Assembly: GCA_015146655.1 (NCBI GenBank)
Contig: VKHL01000128.1
Coordinates: 20,299 to 84,298, forward strand
Source of the DNA: Ochromonas danica
Lineage: Eukaryota > Sar > Chrysophyceae > Chromulinales > Chromulinaceae
DNA length: 64,000 nt
Direction: 5' to 3'
Shown: in pieces, positions 20,910 to 32,400 of the stretch
Numbering within the stretch: position 1 is the first letter of the stretch
Layout of the letters: the number at the start of each line of letters is the position of its first letter
Notes under the pieces: model-generated
What the model saw: only the letters and a program-made list of their open reading frames with translations
The model's database searches: none
What the model was told of the DNA's origin: nothing
Made by a program: the position numbers and the translations under genes

Positions 20910-22187
20910 TCAGATATCATTAAATAAAGGAATGTAAAGAGATGCAGGGCATGGTGTAGTGAAGCTGTTGGACGTGGGGGTTGGACAATCAATCATTTCA
21001 AATTTTGCATTTAAAGAACTTTGAGCGCTATTCCAACTTACGCTCTGCGATTCTCTCTTTTCCTTCATACTGCTTGGCAAGGTGATGTTCCAACATGTTT
21101 GAATTTCCAAGAACACACCAATGGTATCACTCGTGGATTTTTCTTCCTCTCTCGTTTTCCTTATATTTTCAGGTCGTTTGTTCTTTGCTCCTGAATAAGA
21201 TACTTGTGGATCGCACATAACATTAACTTGTTTGTTATAGATTGAAGCTACCTCACTTGTCGTCACCACAGACCCTGCCCACTGAGCCAGAGATGAGCTG
21301 TTAGCGGAAAGTATTGTATTTAATGCAACACCAGCAGAGAAGTACGCAACTTCTAAGTCTATTGCATCTTCAGCAAGTGGATAAAAAGAAGCAAAGCATG
21401 TGCCATGCTTTTGCCACTCATGATTCAACAGATAACATGTTCCACAGGTCAACCCATCGCACACAGAATCAGTACTTGGATCAAACCAGATAGAAGTCAA
21501 TTCTTTATACACAGGCCATTGTTGAACAAGAGAGGGGATTAATGGGGAATAGGATGTCCCATCACTCTGCTTACAACAGATGCTCGTCCCATCATACACA
21601 TTCGGCCACAAGCCATGAATAACTAGACGAGGAGTAGATGATAGTACACTATCACTACATAACGACCCTGCTAGGTGTGAAAGTGAAGGATCGTGACCTT
21701 TGGCAAATGCATTGCAAAACTGTGGCAACCAGATCTGATCCATTAGTAAATAGCTATAATCTACACTCTGGCCCAACTTTAGGCTTGTGTCTGGCATACT
21801 GCTTGTGGTTGCAGGGCATATGTCACAACATGTTGTTTGGCTGGTGATATCATCTGATGGCCAACCGGTTAGATTCGTCCAACCTGACACTGGGTCATAG
21901 GTTTGAAGAATATTCGTACAAGAAGGAGCTTCATAACAAGTCGAATCATCTGAATGATGATGTGGTGGATGAATTGGATTGTAATGTAAGACAACCACAA
22001 TAACAATAGCACTAATGGCGGCAAAGGTCACGGCAAAACCAACAATTCGATTGAAATTCTGGGATGATAGGCGACGCCTTCGACTTGCCATTAGTCCATC
22101 TTGTTCACTATGTGCATCAACATCAGGTAGATTGAGATATTTTACTGAAGAGCTTTCTGTACTTGATAACCATTCTACCGATGCCAT
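20910..22187 (-). CDS. RNase T2 family endoribonuclease, membrane-anchored
   Basis: Acid-type endoribonuclease that cleaves RNA via 2',3'-cyclic phosphate, acting in the secretory or lysosome-like system or outside the cell. Single ORF of 425 aa from the ATG at 22187. Residues about 48-70 form one hydrophobic segment after an Arg-rich stretch, so a type II membrane anchor rather than a cleaved signal is likely. Both catalytic motifs are present: IHGLWP (His191) and HEWQKHGTC (His256, Glu257, His261). Many Cys residues fit disulfides. A basic/charged insertion around residues 335-360 (KNKRPENIRKTREEEK) looks lineage-specific; it is in frame and bounded by no clear splice sites. Longer than usual (family about 230-300 aa) because of anchor and insertion. 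Confidence 0.9.
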   Translation of the reverse strand: MASVEWLSSTESSSVKYLNLPDVDAHSEQDGLMASRRRRLSSQNFNRIVGFAVTFAAISAIVIVVVLHYNPIHPPHHHSDDSTCYEAPSCTNILQTYDPVSGWTNLTGWPSDDITSQTTCCDICPATTSSMPDTSLKLGQSVDYSYLLMDQIWLPQFCNAFAKGHDPSLSHLAGSLCSDSVLSSTPRLVIHGLWPNVYDGTSICCKQSDGTSYSPLIPSLVQQWPVYKELTSIWFDPSTDSVCDGLTCGTCYLLNHEWQKHGTCFASFYPLAEDAIDLEVAYFSAGVALNTILSANSSSLAQWAGSVVTTSEVASIYNKQVNVMCDPQVSYSGAKNKRPENIRKTREEEKSTSDTIGVFLEIQTCWNITLPSSMKEKRESQSVSWNSAQSSLNAKFEMIDCPTPTSNSFTTPCPASLYIPLFNDI

Positions 22188-22405
22188 TCTCTTCTTTATT
22201 TTGCTGTTTTTTGGCTTTGCCGAACAAATTCTCGACCAATACAGCAGGACGGAACCGGGACCGAGCTGTTTTTGATAGTTTCATATGCACTTTTGTGAGT
22301 TGGTGAAAGCGTGTTTCGCAACTCCCCGTGTGCTTGAGCAAGGCAGGCACAGGCACAGGGATGGGCAGAAGAGAATTTCGATCTTCTTGTTGTCCTTTGT
22401 GAACG
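22188..22405. promoter_or_regulatory. Shared divergent upstream region (RNase T2 / SDR)
   Basis: 218 bp separate the start codons of the minus-strand RNase T2 and plus-strand SDR genes. Both promoters must lie here or overlap the genes. No known motif is recognised; the assignment rests on gene orientation only. Confidence 0.35.
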
Positions 22406-23583
22406 ATGGTTGAAGATGATGAATGGAATACATGGCAAACATATGTTGCCTTAGGTGGTGCAGCAGCTGGTGCATTGATTTTTGGGAAATATTATAGTGA
22501 TGAACTAAATCGTCAAAAAGAAAAAGATGATTTGATTGCTTCAGCTACAACGAAGCTGAAAGATAGTACCGTGATTATCACTGGATCAAACACTGGTGTG
22601 GGTAAGTCTTGTTATGAGATTTTATCTATGTTCACGTAGATTTCTCATCTTATCTCATCTTATCTCATCTCATCGCTCCCATTGTTGTGCTGTCTATAGG
22701 ATATGCTGCTGCTAAACTCTTTGCACAAAGTGGTGCGAAAGTTGTTTTAGCATGTCGTAATTCTGCAAAAGGCTCTGTTGCAGCTGCCAAGATTCGTAAT
22801 GAGACGAAGAATTCGCATGTAACATTTGATCATCTGGATCTTGGCGACTTGAAGAGTATTGAAAGCTTTGCTCAGCGTGTAGACAAATGCCATGTCCTGG
22901 TCAATAATGCTGGAGAAATTATCAAAGACAAAAAGTTAGTTTATGGTATCGAGTCAACCATGCTTTCTAATTATGTGGGACATTGGTATCTCACTAAATT
23001 ATTGTTGCCAAAATTGGCACAAACTTCCATTCAGGATAAGAGAGAAGTGCGCATTGTTAATGTTTGTAGTCGTGGTGAGAAATACAGTGACATTGGACCA
23101 GATTATTTGGAAAATGGAAAAGAAGCGCTGGATCGTGCTTTTCAAGGTCCTAGCCCTTATCAACCCTTCTTAGCATACTCTAATTCCAAGTTCTTTAACC
23201 TTCTTTTCCACAAGGAATTGTCTCGCAAGCTCGTTGAAAGTCCTCTGTCTATTATCACTCTTAATGCTAATCAGAGCAATCAGAAGTTTAATTTGACTGC
23301 AACAGCTGTAACTCCTGGTTTTGCCAATACCAACATCTTCAAGTTTGCTCCATCCTTCATGACCAGCTTGACTGCCCCTTTACGTTATTTAACGTTGAAG
23401 ACACCTGATGATGGTGGTAGTGAGCTTGTTTATGCAGCAATAGCTGAGAAAGGTCATGGTATCTACTATGGCGAAAAGAAGCCTACAGCTTCTTCTGATT
23501 ATGCCACTAACAAAGAACTTAGTAACGATCTATGGAAGTTGACTGACAGCATTGTGCAAAAGATCGTGAAAGGCGAAAAATAA
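22406..23583 (+). CDS. Short-chain dehydrogenase/reductase, retinol dehydrogenase-like
   Basis: NAD(P)-dependent oxidoreductase of the SDR superfamily, closest in style to the RDH/WWOX group; substrate unknown. Exons 22406-22601 and 22700-23583 give 359 aa. An N-terminal hydrophobic segment (about 14-28) suggests a membrane anchor. The cofactor motif TGSNTGVG is at residues 59-66 and is split by the intron at its last Gly; NNAG follows, and the catalytic Tyr225 and Lys229 lie in YSNSK. The intron keeps frame (G|GA). The C-terminal part GHGIYYGEKK resembles the substrate side of this group. Family confident. Confidence 0.87.
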
Positions 23584-24117
23584 TGATATCCTGGTGGTTT
23601 CTTCTGTTGTAGCTCATGTCTAGCTTAAGCTGTTCCTCTAAGGTTGTCCATCACACAATTATCATCCTCTCTTTGATTCTTCCTTCATTGTTCCACTCAT
23701 ACTACTAGTAATGTAATTAAAGAAACTTACCTTGTGTTTGTCTTTGTTTATCAGTTGTTCTTTCTACTGATAAGCTCGCTTTCACTAAATAGATAGAAAG
23801 TAGTCTATTGTTGATGCATTTGCTTGTCTTGACAGTTCGTTTTTCTAGCTATTCCAGCGCATCTTAGTATCAAATCATGATGGCATATCAAAAAGAAACA
23901 TAAGATTATGTTTCTAGTAATCTTAGTAATTGGCAAAGGCTGTTAAATACAAGTAGTCTAGATTTTGTTTCAAGGTTTTTTATGATGGGACAATCATCAC
24001 TCCGAAATCCGGAACTCCGAAATTCGAAATCCCGAACTCGAAAATCATCTCTCTCATCATCTTCAACCACTCTCATTACTCGTGCTGCGACACCCTTGAG
24101 ATGAGACTTGAGAAACA
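23584..24117. other. Intergenic with short degenerate GAA-type repeats
   Basis: No gene supported; a minus-strand ORF here is a shadow of the next gene. 24001-24046 holds imperfect repeats of a tccgaaat / ccgaactc type unit directly upstream of the LRR gene start, probably in its leader. Confidence 0.45.
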
Positions 24118-25782
24118 ATGAGTGTCTGGCAGTTGAATCGAGATATTCTCCACAGTATTTATTCAGAATGGTTAAGATGGGATCATCTGCCAAGATTAGA
24201 CATAGCCTGTATAGAAAAAACAGATCGAGAAGAATGGTTATCTTCTTTGATTGATTTGAGGATGAGAGGGAGCTTAAAAGAGATGTCACGTAGTAGGTTA
24301 AAGAAATTCTATATGTGGTTAAACACACGTCAAGTATTCTGTGTAGAAGAATTTCCAGTGAGACTAGAGATCTTGCGGGATCTGATGGAAGAGTTGAATT
24401 GGAAATCCCACTGCCCAATTATTCGTTCTATTAAGATAGTGAGAGGAGAACTTCACCACGCCCCAGGTAGTTATAACTTGTCCCTATTGGAGTGGAACCT
24501 ATCTGTCTTTATTAGACTTTGCCATGGTCTACAGGGAGTGGTAATTTCTTCCAATACACACAACAACATCAATGATAATAACAATACATCACCACCACAG
24601 TCAGAGTCGTCCATGGATGACATTGTCTTTCGAATTTTAGATCAAACTTTACAAGAGAATTCTCTTATTAAGATTGATCTGAAAAACTTCACTGGTGGTT
24701 ATAATAAATATGGTGAGAAGATTGCCAACCTCCTGAGAAGACATGCCTCCAGCTTAGAAGAGCTCCATCTAAGTGTGGTAGGTGGAGTTGGTATGAATCT
24801 GAATCTCATTGAAAATCAGCTTCATCTGAAAACATTGGTCGTTTATCTATGGGAAGGAGGCTTGCATGCGAACGAAACCTGGTTTATTCCTTATCTGGCT
24901 TCAGGTGGTGGAAGGTTATTGGAGACCTTGCAGGTTAAATACTGTGCAAAGACGTCACTAAGTATTGATCATCTCTTGGTCTCTATAGCTGTAGCATGCC
25001 CGAAGTTGACGCGATTGATAATGCAGGATTTCGAACCCGGCGATGGAGAGAACCTACGTCACCTCTTCGAACTATGTCCACATCTTCAATATGTGACTTT
25101 TGATGGAATTATCAAAACAGATGAGAAGAGAAGATCTGTGTCTATAGAGGTGAGGGGTTCCAATGGAGAATGGGCAAAGGTTTTATGCCTTGCATTGAGG
25201 AGAAGTCAGTACATGCAGGCGACATTAGAACTGAACGATCGCTACCATCGAGTGGAGAATCTCAAGTTCATGTTAGAACCTTACCAACTTCGCTTAGACT
25301 CCGCTACTCGTGAGGTCTATATGATTGCCCTACTAGAGGATCTTCCCCATTTGAACAGCTTGAACTTGAGCTACAAAAGCACCCATACATACACTGATGC
25401 TACCTTAGCAGCAATCACAAAGCATCATGCGACAAGCTTGACAGCATTGAAAATAGCTGATTCGCCTCACAACTGCTTACGATTTCGGATTTCTGACAAG
25501 GTGTTGAGCGAGCTAATCCAGGCATGTCAGTTGTTGCAGATCCTTAATATTATTGGTTGTGGACTTAAGAGTTTTGTGGCTGTGTCTAATCATACCAGTC
25601 TGCGAGAAGTTGATTTGACTGCTGCACACAATGTTTTGATAGGGCAAGTAGATGCATTGCTGCTTGATGAAAACATAGAGTGGCCTCTCACTCTTGAGGA
25701 GGGGATTGTCTCCGCTTGTGGCAGCCACTTCTATTATAGCTACGACACAGAATCATGTGGCTGGGGCAGAGAGAAATACTAA
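24118..25782 (+). CDS. Leucine-rich-repeat type protein, F-box-like layout
   Basis: Single-exon ORF, 554 aa. Residues about 5-80 resemble the layout of an F-box or similar adaptor region (LNRDILHSIYSEWLRWDHLPRLD), but a clear F-box consensus is not visible. From about residue 150 there are spaced Leu-rich strands such as LEELHLSVVG, LKTLVVYLW, LETLQVKYC, LTRLIMQDF, LNSLNLSYK and LQILNIIGCG. These are irregular LRRs as found in F-box/LRR and RNI-type proteins. It is probably a cytoplasmic protein-binding protein, perhaps a ubiquitin ligase adaptor. No transmembrane segment or signal peptide. It ends shortly after a Cys/Gly/Trp-containing tail. Confidence 0.65.
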   Translation: MSVWQLNRDILHSIYSEWLRWDHLPRLDIACIEKTDREEWLSSLIDLRMRGSLKEMSRSRLKKFYMWLNTRQVFCVEEFPVRLEILRDLMEELNWKSHCPIIRSIKIVRGELHHAPGSYNLSLLEWNLSVFIRLCHGLQGVVISSNTHNNINDNNNTSPPQSESSMDDIVFRILDQTLQENSLIKIDLKNFTGGYNKYGEKIANLLRRHASSLEELHLSVVGGVGMNLNLIENQLHLKTLVVYLWEGGLHANETWFIPYLASGGGRLLETLQVKYCAKTSLSIDHLLVSIAVACPKLTRLIMQDFEPGDGENLRHLFELCPHLQYVTFDGIIKTDEKRRSVSIEVRGSNGEWAKVLCLALRRSQYMQATLELNDRYHRVENLKFMLEPYQLRLDSATREVYMIALLEDLPHLNSLNLSYKSTHTYTDATLAAITKHHATSLTALKIADSPHNCLRFRISDKVLSELIQACQLLQILNIIGCGLKSFVAVSNHTSLREVDLTAAHNVLIGQVDALLLDENIEWPLTLEEGIVSACGSHFYYSYDTESCGWGREKY

Positions 25783-26408
25783 TTAGTGCTGTTATTGGGC
25801 AATAGCCGTTGCTACAAGGGGATCGATACGTGGCCTAGTGAAGCTGACCTTTGTATGACGTCTACTTTGCTATGTTGTGTATGAAAGATGTCTTGACTTG
25901 ATGACCTCCATCTCCATAATGCTGGGCAGAGAGTGTCTGTGCTCAAAACTTTGCATGAGAAGGCGGATAGTTGGACTGTTGCTGATAAGATTAATAATAG
26001 CTACTATTGGTGCTGAATGAGGCTCTATTTCTTACATAATCTTGTGGAAAGGTGGATGGACTTGGGATCCTAAGAGTATTTGATCCCTCCACTAGACTAC
26101 GTCTAGGTACAATCGTACGGAAGAGTGCATACACTAATAACCAATTTTAACGGGACAGCATTAACTTTGAAGGGAGGGAGGTAGTTAAGTTAAGAAGCTG
26201 CCCTCCCCTTCCCAATATTAACTTAAAAGGGAGATCGTTAAGTTAAGGAGTTTGTTGGTCTTGGTCACTGCAGTGGAGCAGAAAAGCAGCCAAGCAAGGC
26301 AACCAACAACAACAAGACAGAGAGGTTCTACAAGTAGTCTGTACCGTAGATCCTTTACCTCCTCTTCTTCTTTCCCTTTTAAGGTTTCTTCATGAGATTT
26401 AGCTTGTC
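25783..26408. other. Intergenic, no gene seen
   Basis: 626 bp between two plus-strand genes. It contains two related ttaacttaa / taagttaa-type motifs near 26150-26250, and a pyrimidine-rich run just before the VPS13 start. No ORF or RNA gene is supported. Confidence 0.45.
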
Positions 26409-29400
26409 ATGTTTGAACAAGGATTATCATTCCTATTAAAGAAGATCTTAAGAGACTTTGTAGAAGATGGAGATAATCTAAATGATAAAGTCCAAGTGGG
26501 AGTTTGGTCAGGCTTGATTGTCTTAGAAGACTTAGTTCTCAAGAACTCAATCTTCAATCTCTTAGAAGCTCCTATTGTTCTAAACTATGGATATATTGGT
26601 CGTTTTGAGTTGCAAATTCCATGGAGTCGACTAGGTTATGAGCCTGTCACGGTCGTGTTAGACAAAGTCTATATCCTAGTCGAACCAAAGTATGAATGGA
26701 ACCCTGGTGCAGCTGATAAACGAGAACAAGCTATGAAACAAACTAAACTAGCAGCTGCAGAACTGTTTGCTAATCAACGTATGCAGGAGCTTTCCAATGG
26801 CAATGGTAGCAGTGGAGGTAGTGGTGGAGGATATGCTGGATTAGCGAAGAATTGGTTCATGAGTGCTTTGCTAAGTAAGATAGTAGACAAGATCCAATTC
26901 ACTGTTCGTGAGTTGCATGTTCGATATGAAGACAAACTTTCGTGTCCAAGTGAGTTTTGTGTGGGATTTTCGTTTGAATCATTGCATCTGCTTTCTCGTG
27001 AAGGAACAGGATCCTTTGATGGCGAACCATCACCAAGTAATCATCAACAAACCTCTATAATGGATACGGAACGAAATTATGAGCAAGAGCTTAAGATAGA
27101 AGGTGTTGATGCTTGGCATAAATTGGCTGAATTGAACCACTTGGCTGTCTATTGGAATCCATTACATGATAAAGGATTGGATGTGTGCTCTTGCTCGTTC
27201 ATTGGTAGATCTACGCGAGAAATTCAAACATTAATGTCTCGTACAGTAGTTACGCGAGTGTTTAAATCCTATGAGAGACCCCGACATCATTACATTCTCA
27301 ATCCTGTTGATATCAAGTCTTATATAGATGCCACGGTGAATGTGTCGACTGGTTCTGCAAAGGTTTGTTCTCGTTGTATGTGTTTGTAATACTTGGTATT
27401 CTTGTAACTTCTGTCTGTTTCCTTGTAGGCAAGAGTGAAAGTGTTAATATCCGACATCTCCATCTGTCTTGAGGACCAACAACTTCGGGAAATCATCTCG
27501 ATGGCCATCAATATGACCAACTTTTCAAAGCTTGAGAGATTTAGTGAGTATAGACCTATCTGTGCTGTTTTAGAAGATCCTAAAGCATGGTGGAGGTATG
27601 CTGTTTTCTGATGGCTATGATTGTTTTTACATGGATTGTTATCATTTGTTGCATGATTGTTATGGAAATAGGTATGCCATCAATGCTGTTTTGATTGAGC
27701 TTCGTTTAGAGAAGAAGCGAGAATTTAGTTTAAAGCGATTTATGAAGCGCGCGCGTGATAAAGCAGTTTACGTAGAACTTTGGCGAAGTCGTTTAGTTAG
27801 CCCGGCTTCTGCTGTCAATCAACTTGGGCAGGTTAATGATAGTCTACCTCTGCTAGATCGGGAGAACAACCTACTTTATCAACAACTTTTGATAATTGGA
27901 CGTAAACGGTTAACAACAGAGCAACGCAAGAGAAGAGCTTCCAAGACGGATTTGACTGTTGCTTCGAGTGCAAAGTTAGCAGATTCTGCGTTGATAACAA
28001 GTGGCTCAGAAATCGATCTGAACGCTGTAGTTCCTTTAGATACAGAGAGAATCCAGCTCTTACAGCAACTAGAATATGATCTCTCGTTTGAAGATATTCT
28101 ATTCTTCCGCTCGTTGGCAGATCTTCATGCACCCGTTGATTACAAACCGACATCTTGGACTGGAAATATTATGGGGTGGATAACAGGGAAGCCTGCTTCA
28201 AATGGAGATGAAGATCGTGGCAAATTGATGGATGCTTTGAAATATGATCCTGATCATTTGTTTCGTGGAGGAGCAGCTAAAGTCGATCTCAATGAGGTCA
28301 TGTCGATTATCGATGTCCACCTTAAGGAAGGGTCGGTGGTGTTGTCATTGTCTGCACCAGAAACATCGAACACGTTCCAAGCAGCTATTCCTTTCTTACA
28401 GTTTAAAATGGAGAAGCTATCTTTGAAGACTATTACTATGGGCGATGGGAGTCATATTAAAGTCTATTGTGCCTTGCAGGATTTTGAAGGATTTGAATTA
28501 CATCCTGCAAATCCTCGAAGCCGAAGATTGGCATCTCCTTCCTCACAAATGGAATTACAACAGCATCGCTTCATCTTTAGAAGAACATTGAAAGTGGAGA
28601 AGTCATCTACAGGCGGATCAGAGTCTAACTTCTCAATGTCTGAGGAGCGCAGTACTCATTCACAAAGTTCTCGTCTTCGTGCTAGTAACATTTCAATTGC
28701 TCCTTTGTTCTCCTGTGTTATCGAAACATTTCCTGCGGGCAATGAAATTGAGATGTTGGTGAAGCTGAATGTGGAAGAATTAGAGATGTGGCTGTCTCCA
28801 TCTGCACGATGGATTGATAGCATTGCCATCTTCTCCTCTTGGCCGGAAGATGTGAAATATTGGAGTGAAATGGAGATGAAAGCAATGAATCAGATGGATG
28901 ATTTGAAATCTCGTGTCAATGCTAAGTTGGATTATATGATGAATAATCATTCCAATATCGTCATAGAAGGAAAAGTGCAAGCTCCTATCCTTGTCATTCA
29001 TGATCATCAACCGGATGTTAATTGCAAAGCTAGTTTGTTAGTTGTTGATTTGGGATTATTAACATTGAGTACTCAGAAATTGGCAAAAGCTCAACGCACG
29101 AAAGAATTGGAAGTACTAAATCAAGTGTCTGCCATGATGAATAGCAAGGCAGAAAGAAGTAATAGTAGTCTCTCTTCCAACAAGAAAGCAGGTCCTTCAG
29201 TTAAAGATTGGGAAATCCTACGATCGGAAAGTAAGTCCAATAAAGATCATTTTCCTCAAGATTTGGAGCTTTTGTTCGATGGAGTCAAGATGGAAGACAA
29301 TCAAAGTGTCATGGAGAATCCCTTGGATAATACACAACATCGTCGCTCTAGTATTTTCCATAAATATGGAGAACATCCTGGGCAGGATAACCTTCCTGGT

Positions 29401-32400
29401 GCTATGGAATTCGACTCACAAGAAGAGGAATTATTTGATATTTTCATCTCCAAGATCTCTCATATTGAGGTCTACTTTGTCGAAGCAATTGTTAATACCT
29501 CTCTGGATGGGAAATGGAATGTTCAATATGAAATTGACAAGACTGTTATGGTGGAACGTTTTGAAATTAATGTTGAGATTCAAGTTTCTGCTTTACCATG
29601 GGATATTACACTTCCTCCGCTAAAACTCTTTGTTGATATCCCAGAAATCAATATTGAGCTATCAGATGCAAAGATTTTACGTGTAATACAATTTGTTGCA
29701 CAGATGATGAAACAAACAGAAGCCTTGTCTTCTAAGAATCAGCGTCCATTGCCGAAAAGCAAGCAAAAGACGAGTAAAGTGGTTTCGACTAAACCTGAGC
29801 CAACAAAGAAGCTTGTTTCATTGCCTGCAGGAAGCAAGCCTCCACTTTCTTCACCCGCAACTATTACTCCTAACTTCAACCGAAAGAGAAAGTACCGTAG
29901 GAGTCGTGGTCGCAGTGTGGGAGATACTTCCACGGTATTCTCTGATGCAAAGTCTGTGCTGTCAGCTCATACTGCTCGTTCCATCTCCAATACACGTATA
30001 AATGAGAATGGGTTGGGTTGGGCGAAAGATCTGTCCGCTTCTAATTATCAGGATGCTTTAGATACCCCATTTGACAATGATAGCGATGATGGGAGTTTTT
30101 TCTCGGTTGTTGAAGCGTTCGATGATCATGAAGATGATGAAGATGGACAAAACAAAAGTCTAAGTTTAGAAGAGCTCAAGTTTGTGATTGCACAGCGAGA
30201 AGCTATGCATACCAATCTATTGACAGATTTGCGTCTGAGTGAACTGGATCCCAGTCGAACTGCTCAACGTGAGAGTTTAAAGCGAGAACTTACTGCGTAT
30301 GAGATGGAGCTGCATCAGTTGAAAGTTTCTTATGTAGAGCTGCTGATGAATAGCAAAGATCAAAACACCTTTGATTATGAATCCAAGACCACATCTACAT
30401 TTGATCATGACGCCTTTGATGAACATGTCCACAACATGTTGGAGCCCGATTTTGTCAATGCTCACAATAATCATAATACTGCTCGCAAACGAGATATGAT
30501 CCAAGCAAGTGTTTTCAGATTATCTGCTGCTGCAAAGCCTGTTGAAACAGATTTAAGCAAAGGTCCGAATAAAGAACTGTTCTACATGAGAGTTAACATT
30601 GCGCAAATCAATGTTGACTTATTGTGTGGTGTGGATGCCACTGATGACTCCTCTTCAATTCAAAGCCCAAGTGCAGCTTTCTTGAGACATAATTGTCCCG
30701 CATTTGAATCCAGATTAGGATTAACAAACTTTGGGATTAAATTGCGCCATCGGTCAAAAGATACGAAATTGAGCACACGTATTCGGGATGTCATTTTCTC
30801 AGAACAGTTGGCTCCTGGCCCTAAGATGACCATTGATATTCATCGACCACTTACACAGGGTGGTGTGCCACTAATTACTTCAGATCCATCTTACTTTTCC
30901 ACTTTAGGACTTCCAGTGAACTCAAGATCTGCCTATTCTTCATCTCAAAGCTATTCTGACCTTTTGACCATGCGATACGAGATATCATATGGTAGCAATG
31001 AAGGTGGCGAAGAATCCCTTTCAAAACATTGCTTGAATCTCACTTTGGGTTATCTAGCATTGAATTTCGACCAACAGCGGATCGCGCCTCTAATTCTGTG
31101 GTCTCAAGATTTGTCCAAATTGTTGCAAGCCACTATTGGTACCTCGAAGGCAACTGAGCCACCAAAAGACAAACAGAACACTGCCATGTCTAGTGAAGGT
31201 AGTAGTGATGAAGAGATATCTGACATATCTGTTCCGGTTGTCAATGTGGATTTCCGTATGGACACGTTATCCTTGAGTTGGCTGAATGGTCCTCAACCCC
31301 TTGTCAATGCCACGTTTACAGCGATGCGCAATGTGATTCAAACAAATGAACATGAAATTAATGTGGCATGCCGTATCGTTGACTTCTCTATTTTTGATCT
31401 CTCATCAACGATCACATCCAAGCCATTCCACCCAGTTCGTGAAAGTGGGTTTCGTCTGGGATCCAATAACATGATTTTTGGTCGAAATGCGCTCTCAGAA
31501 ACACCATTCCTAGAGATTCTGAGCAGGATTGAACGACAATGCTGCAGGTCAGATGATGAAACGTTTCGATGGATGACAAATGGGAATGTTAAAGTAGCAC
31601 CTCTTGGCTTGGACATACATGCTGCTTTCCTTGCAGCGGTGAGCAATGAAATTTCTAATGGCCCGCTTTTGCCTTTGCTGTCTGATGTCATGGAAGGCGA
31701 GGGTAGTGCAGTTCAAGCAGGCAACAATAATCCTAATGCACCTTCTCTAAACATGTTACTGAAGAGCAGTTTAGGAGAGAGTTGTGGCAATATTGAGGTT
31801 GAAGTCGATGGATTGTTTTTTAAGCTGCGCTTAGATGATGATCGTTTGCAACATAGTCATGATATGTCTTTGATTGTCCCACAAGTATGTTCTTACGTAA
31901 ACTGGGGTGAAGATGATGTATATGGCGATATTGCTCTTTCCGCCCAGTTATCAAACATTGAAGCTAGAGCTTGTGGGCAGCTGATCGTTGATCCTTTTGA
32001 GATCAGTATGTTTGCCTTTATTGCTGGAAAGGATAGAAGTCGGTCCGTGTCACCAGCACAAGTTTACGCACTCAGAACTGCTTTCCCGCCTGACACTCTT
32101 CCCACATTACGAGGAGAAGAGGTGCAATTGGCCATAGCTGTTAGTCCTATTCGTCTTCATGTTAATAAACTCGTCGTTTCAGCTGCACAAGCTTTAGCAA
32201 ATGCTGGAAATTATTGGGCGAAAATCATTAGCCAAATTTGGAAAGTGAATTCAAACGAGCATATTGATCCTTTGCATTTGCTTGCGGTGACCCCTTTGAA
32301 TGATAACGTCACGTTGCCTTCTTTATGGTTCAAATTATCGTGCAATATTAAACTCTACGAAGTGGCAGCAATATTAGAAGAAATTGATGATCTTGAATGG

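Noticed and set aside
23906-24418. 170-codon minus-strand ORF over the start of the LRR gene
   Set aside because: Leu/Ser/Arg-rich shadow of the plus-strand coding sequence.
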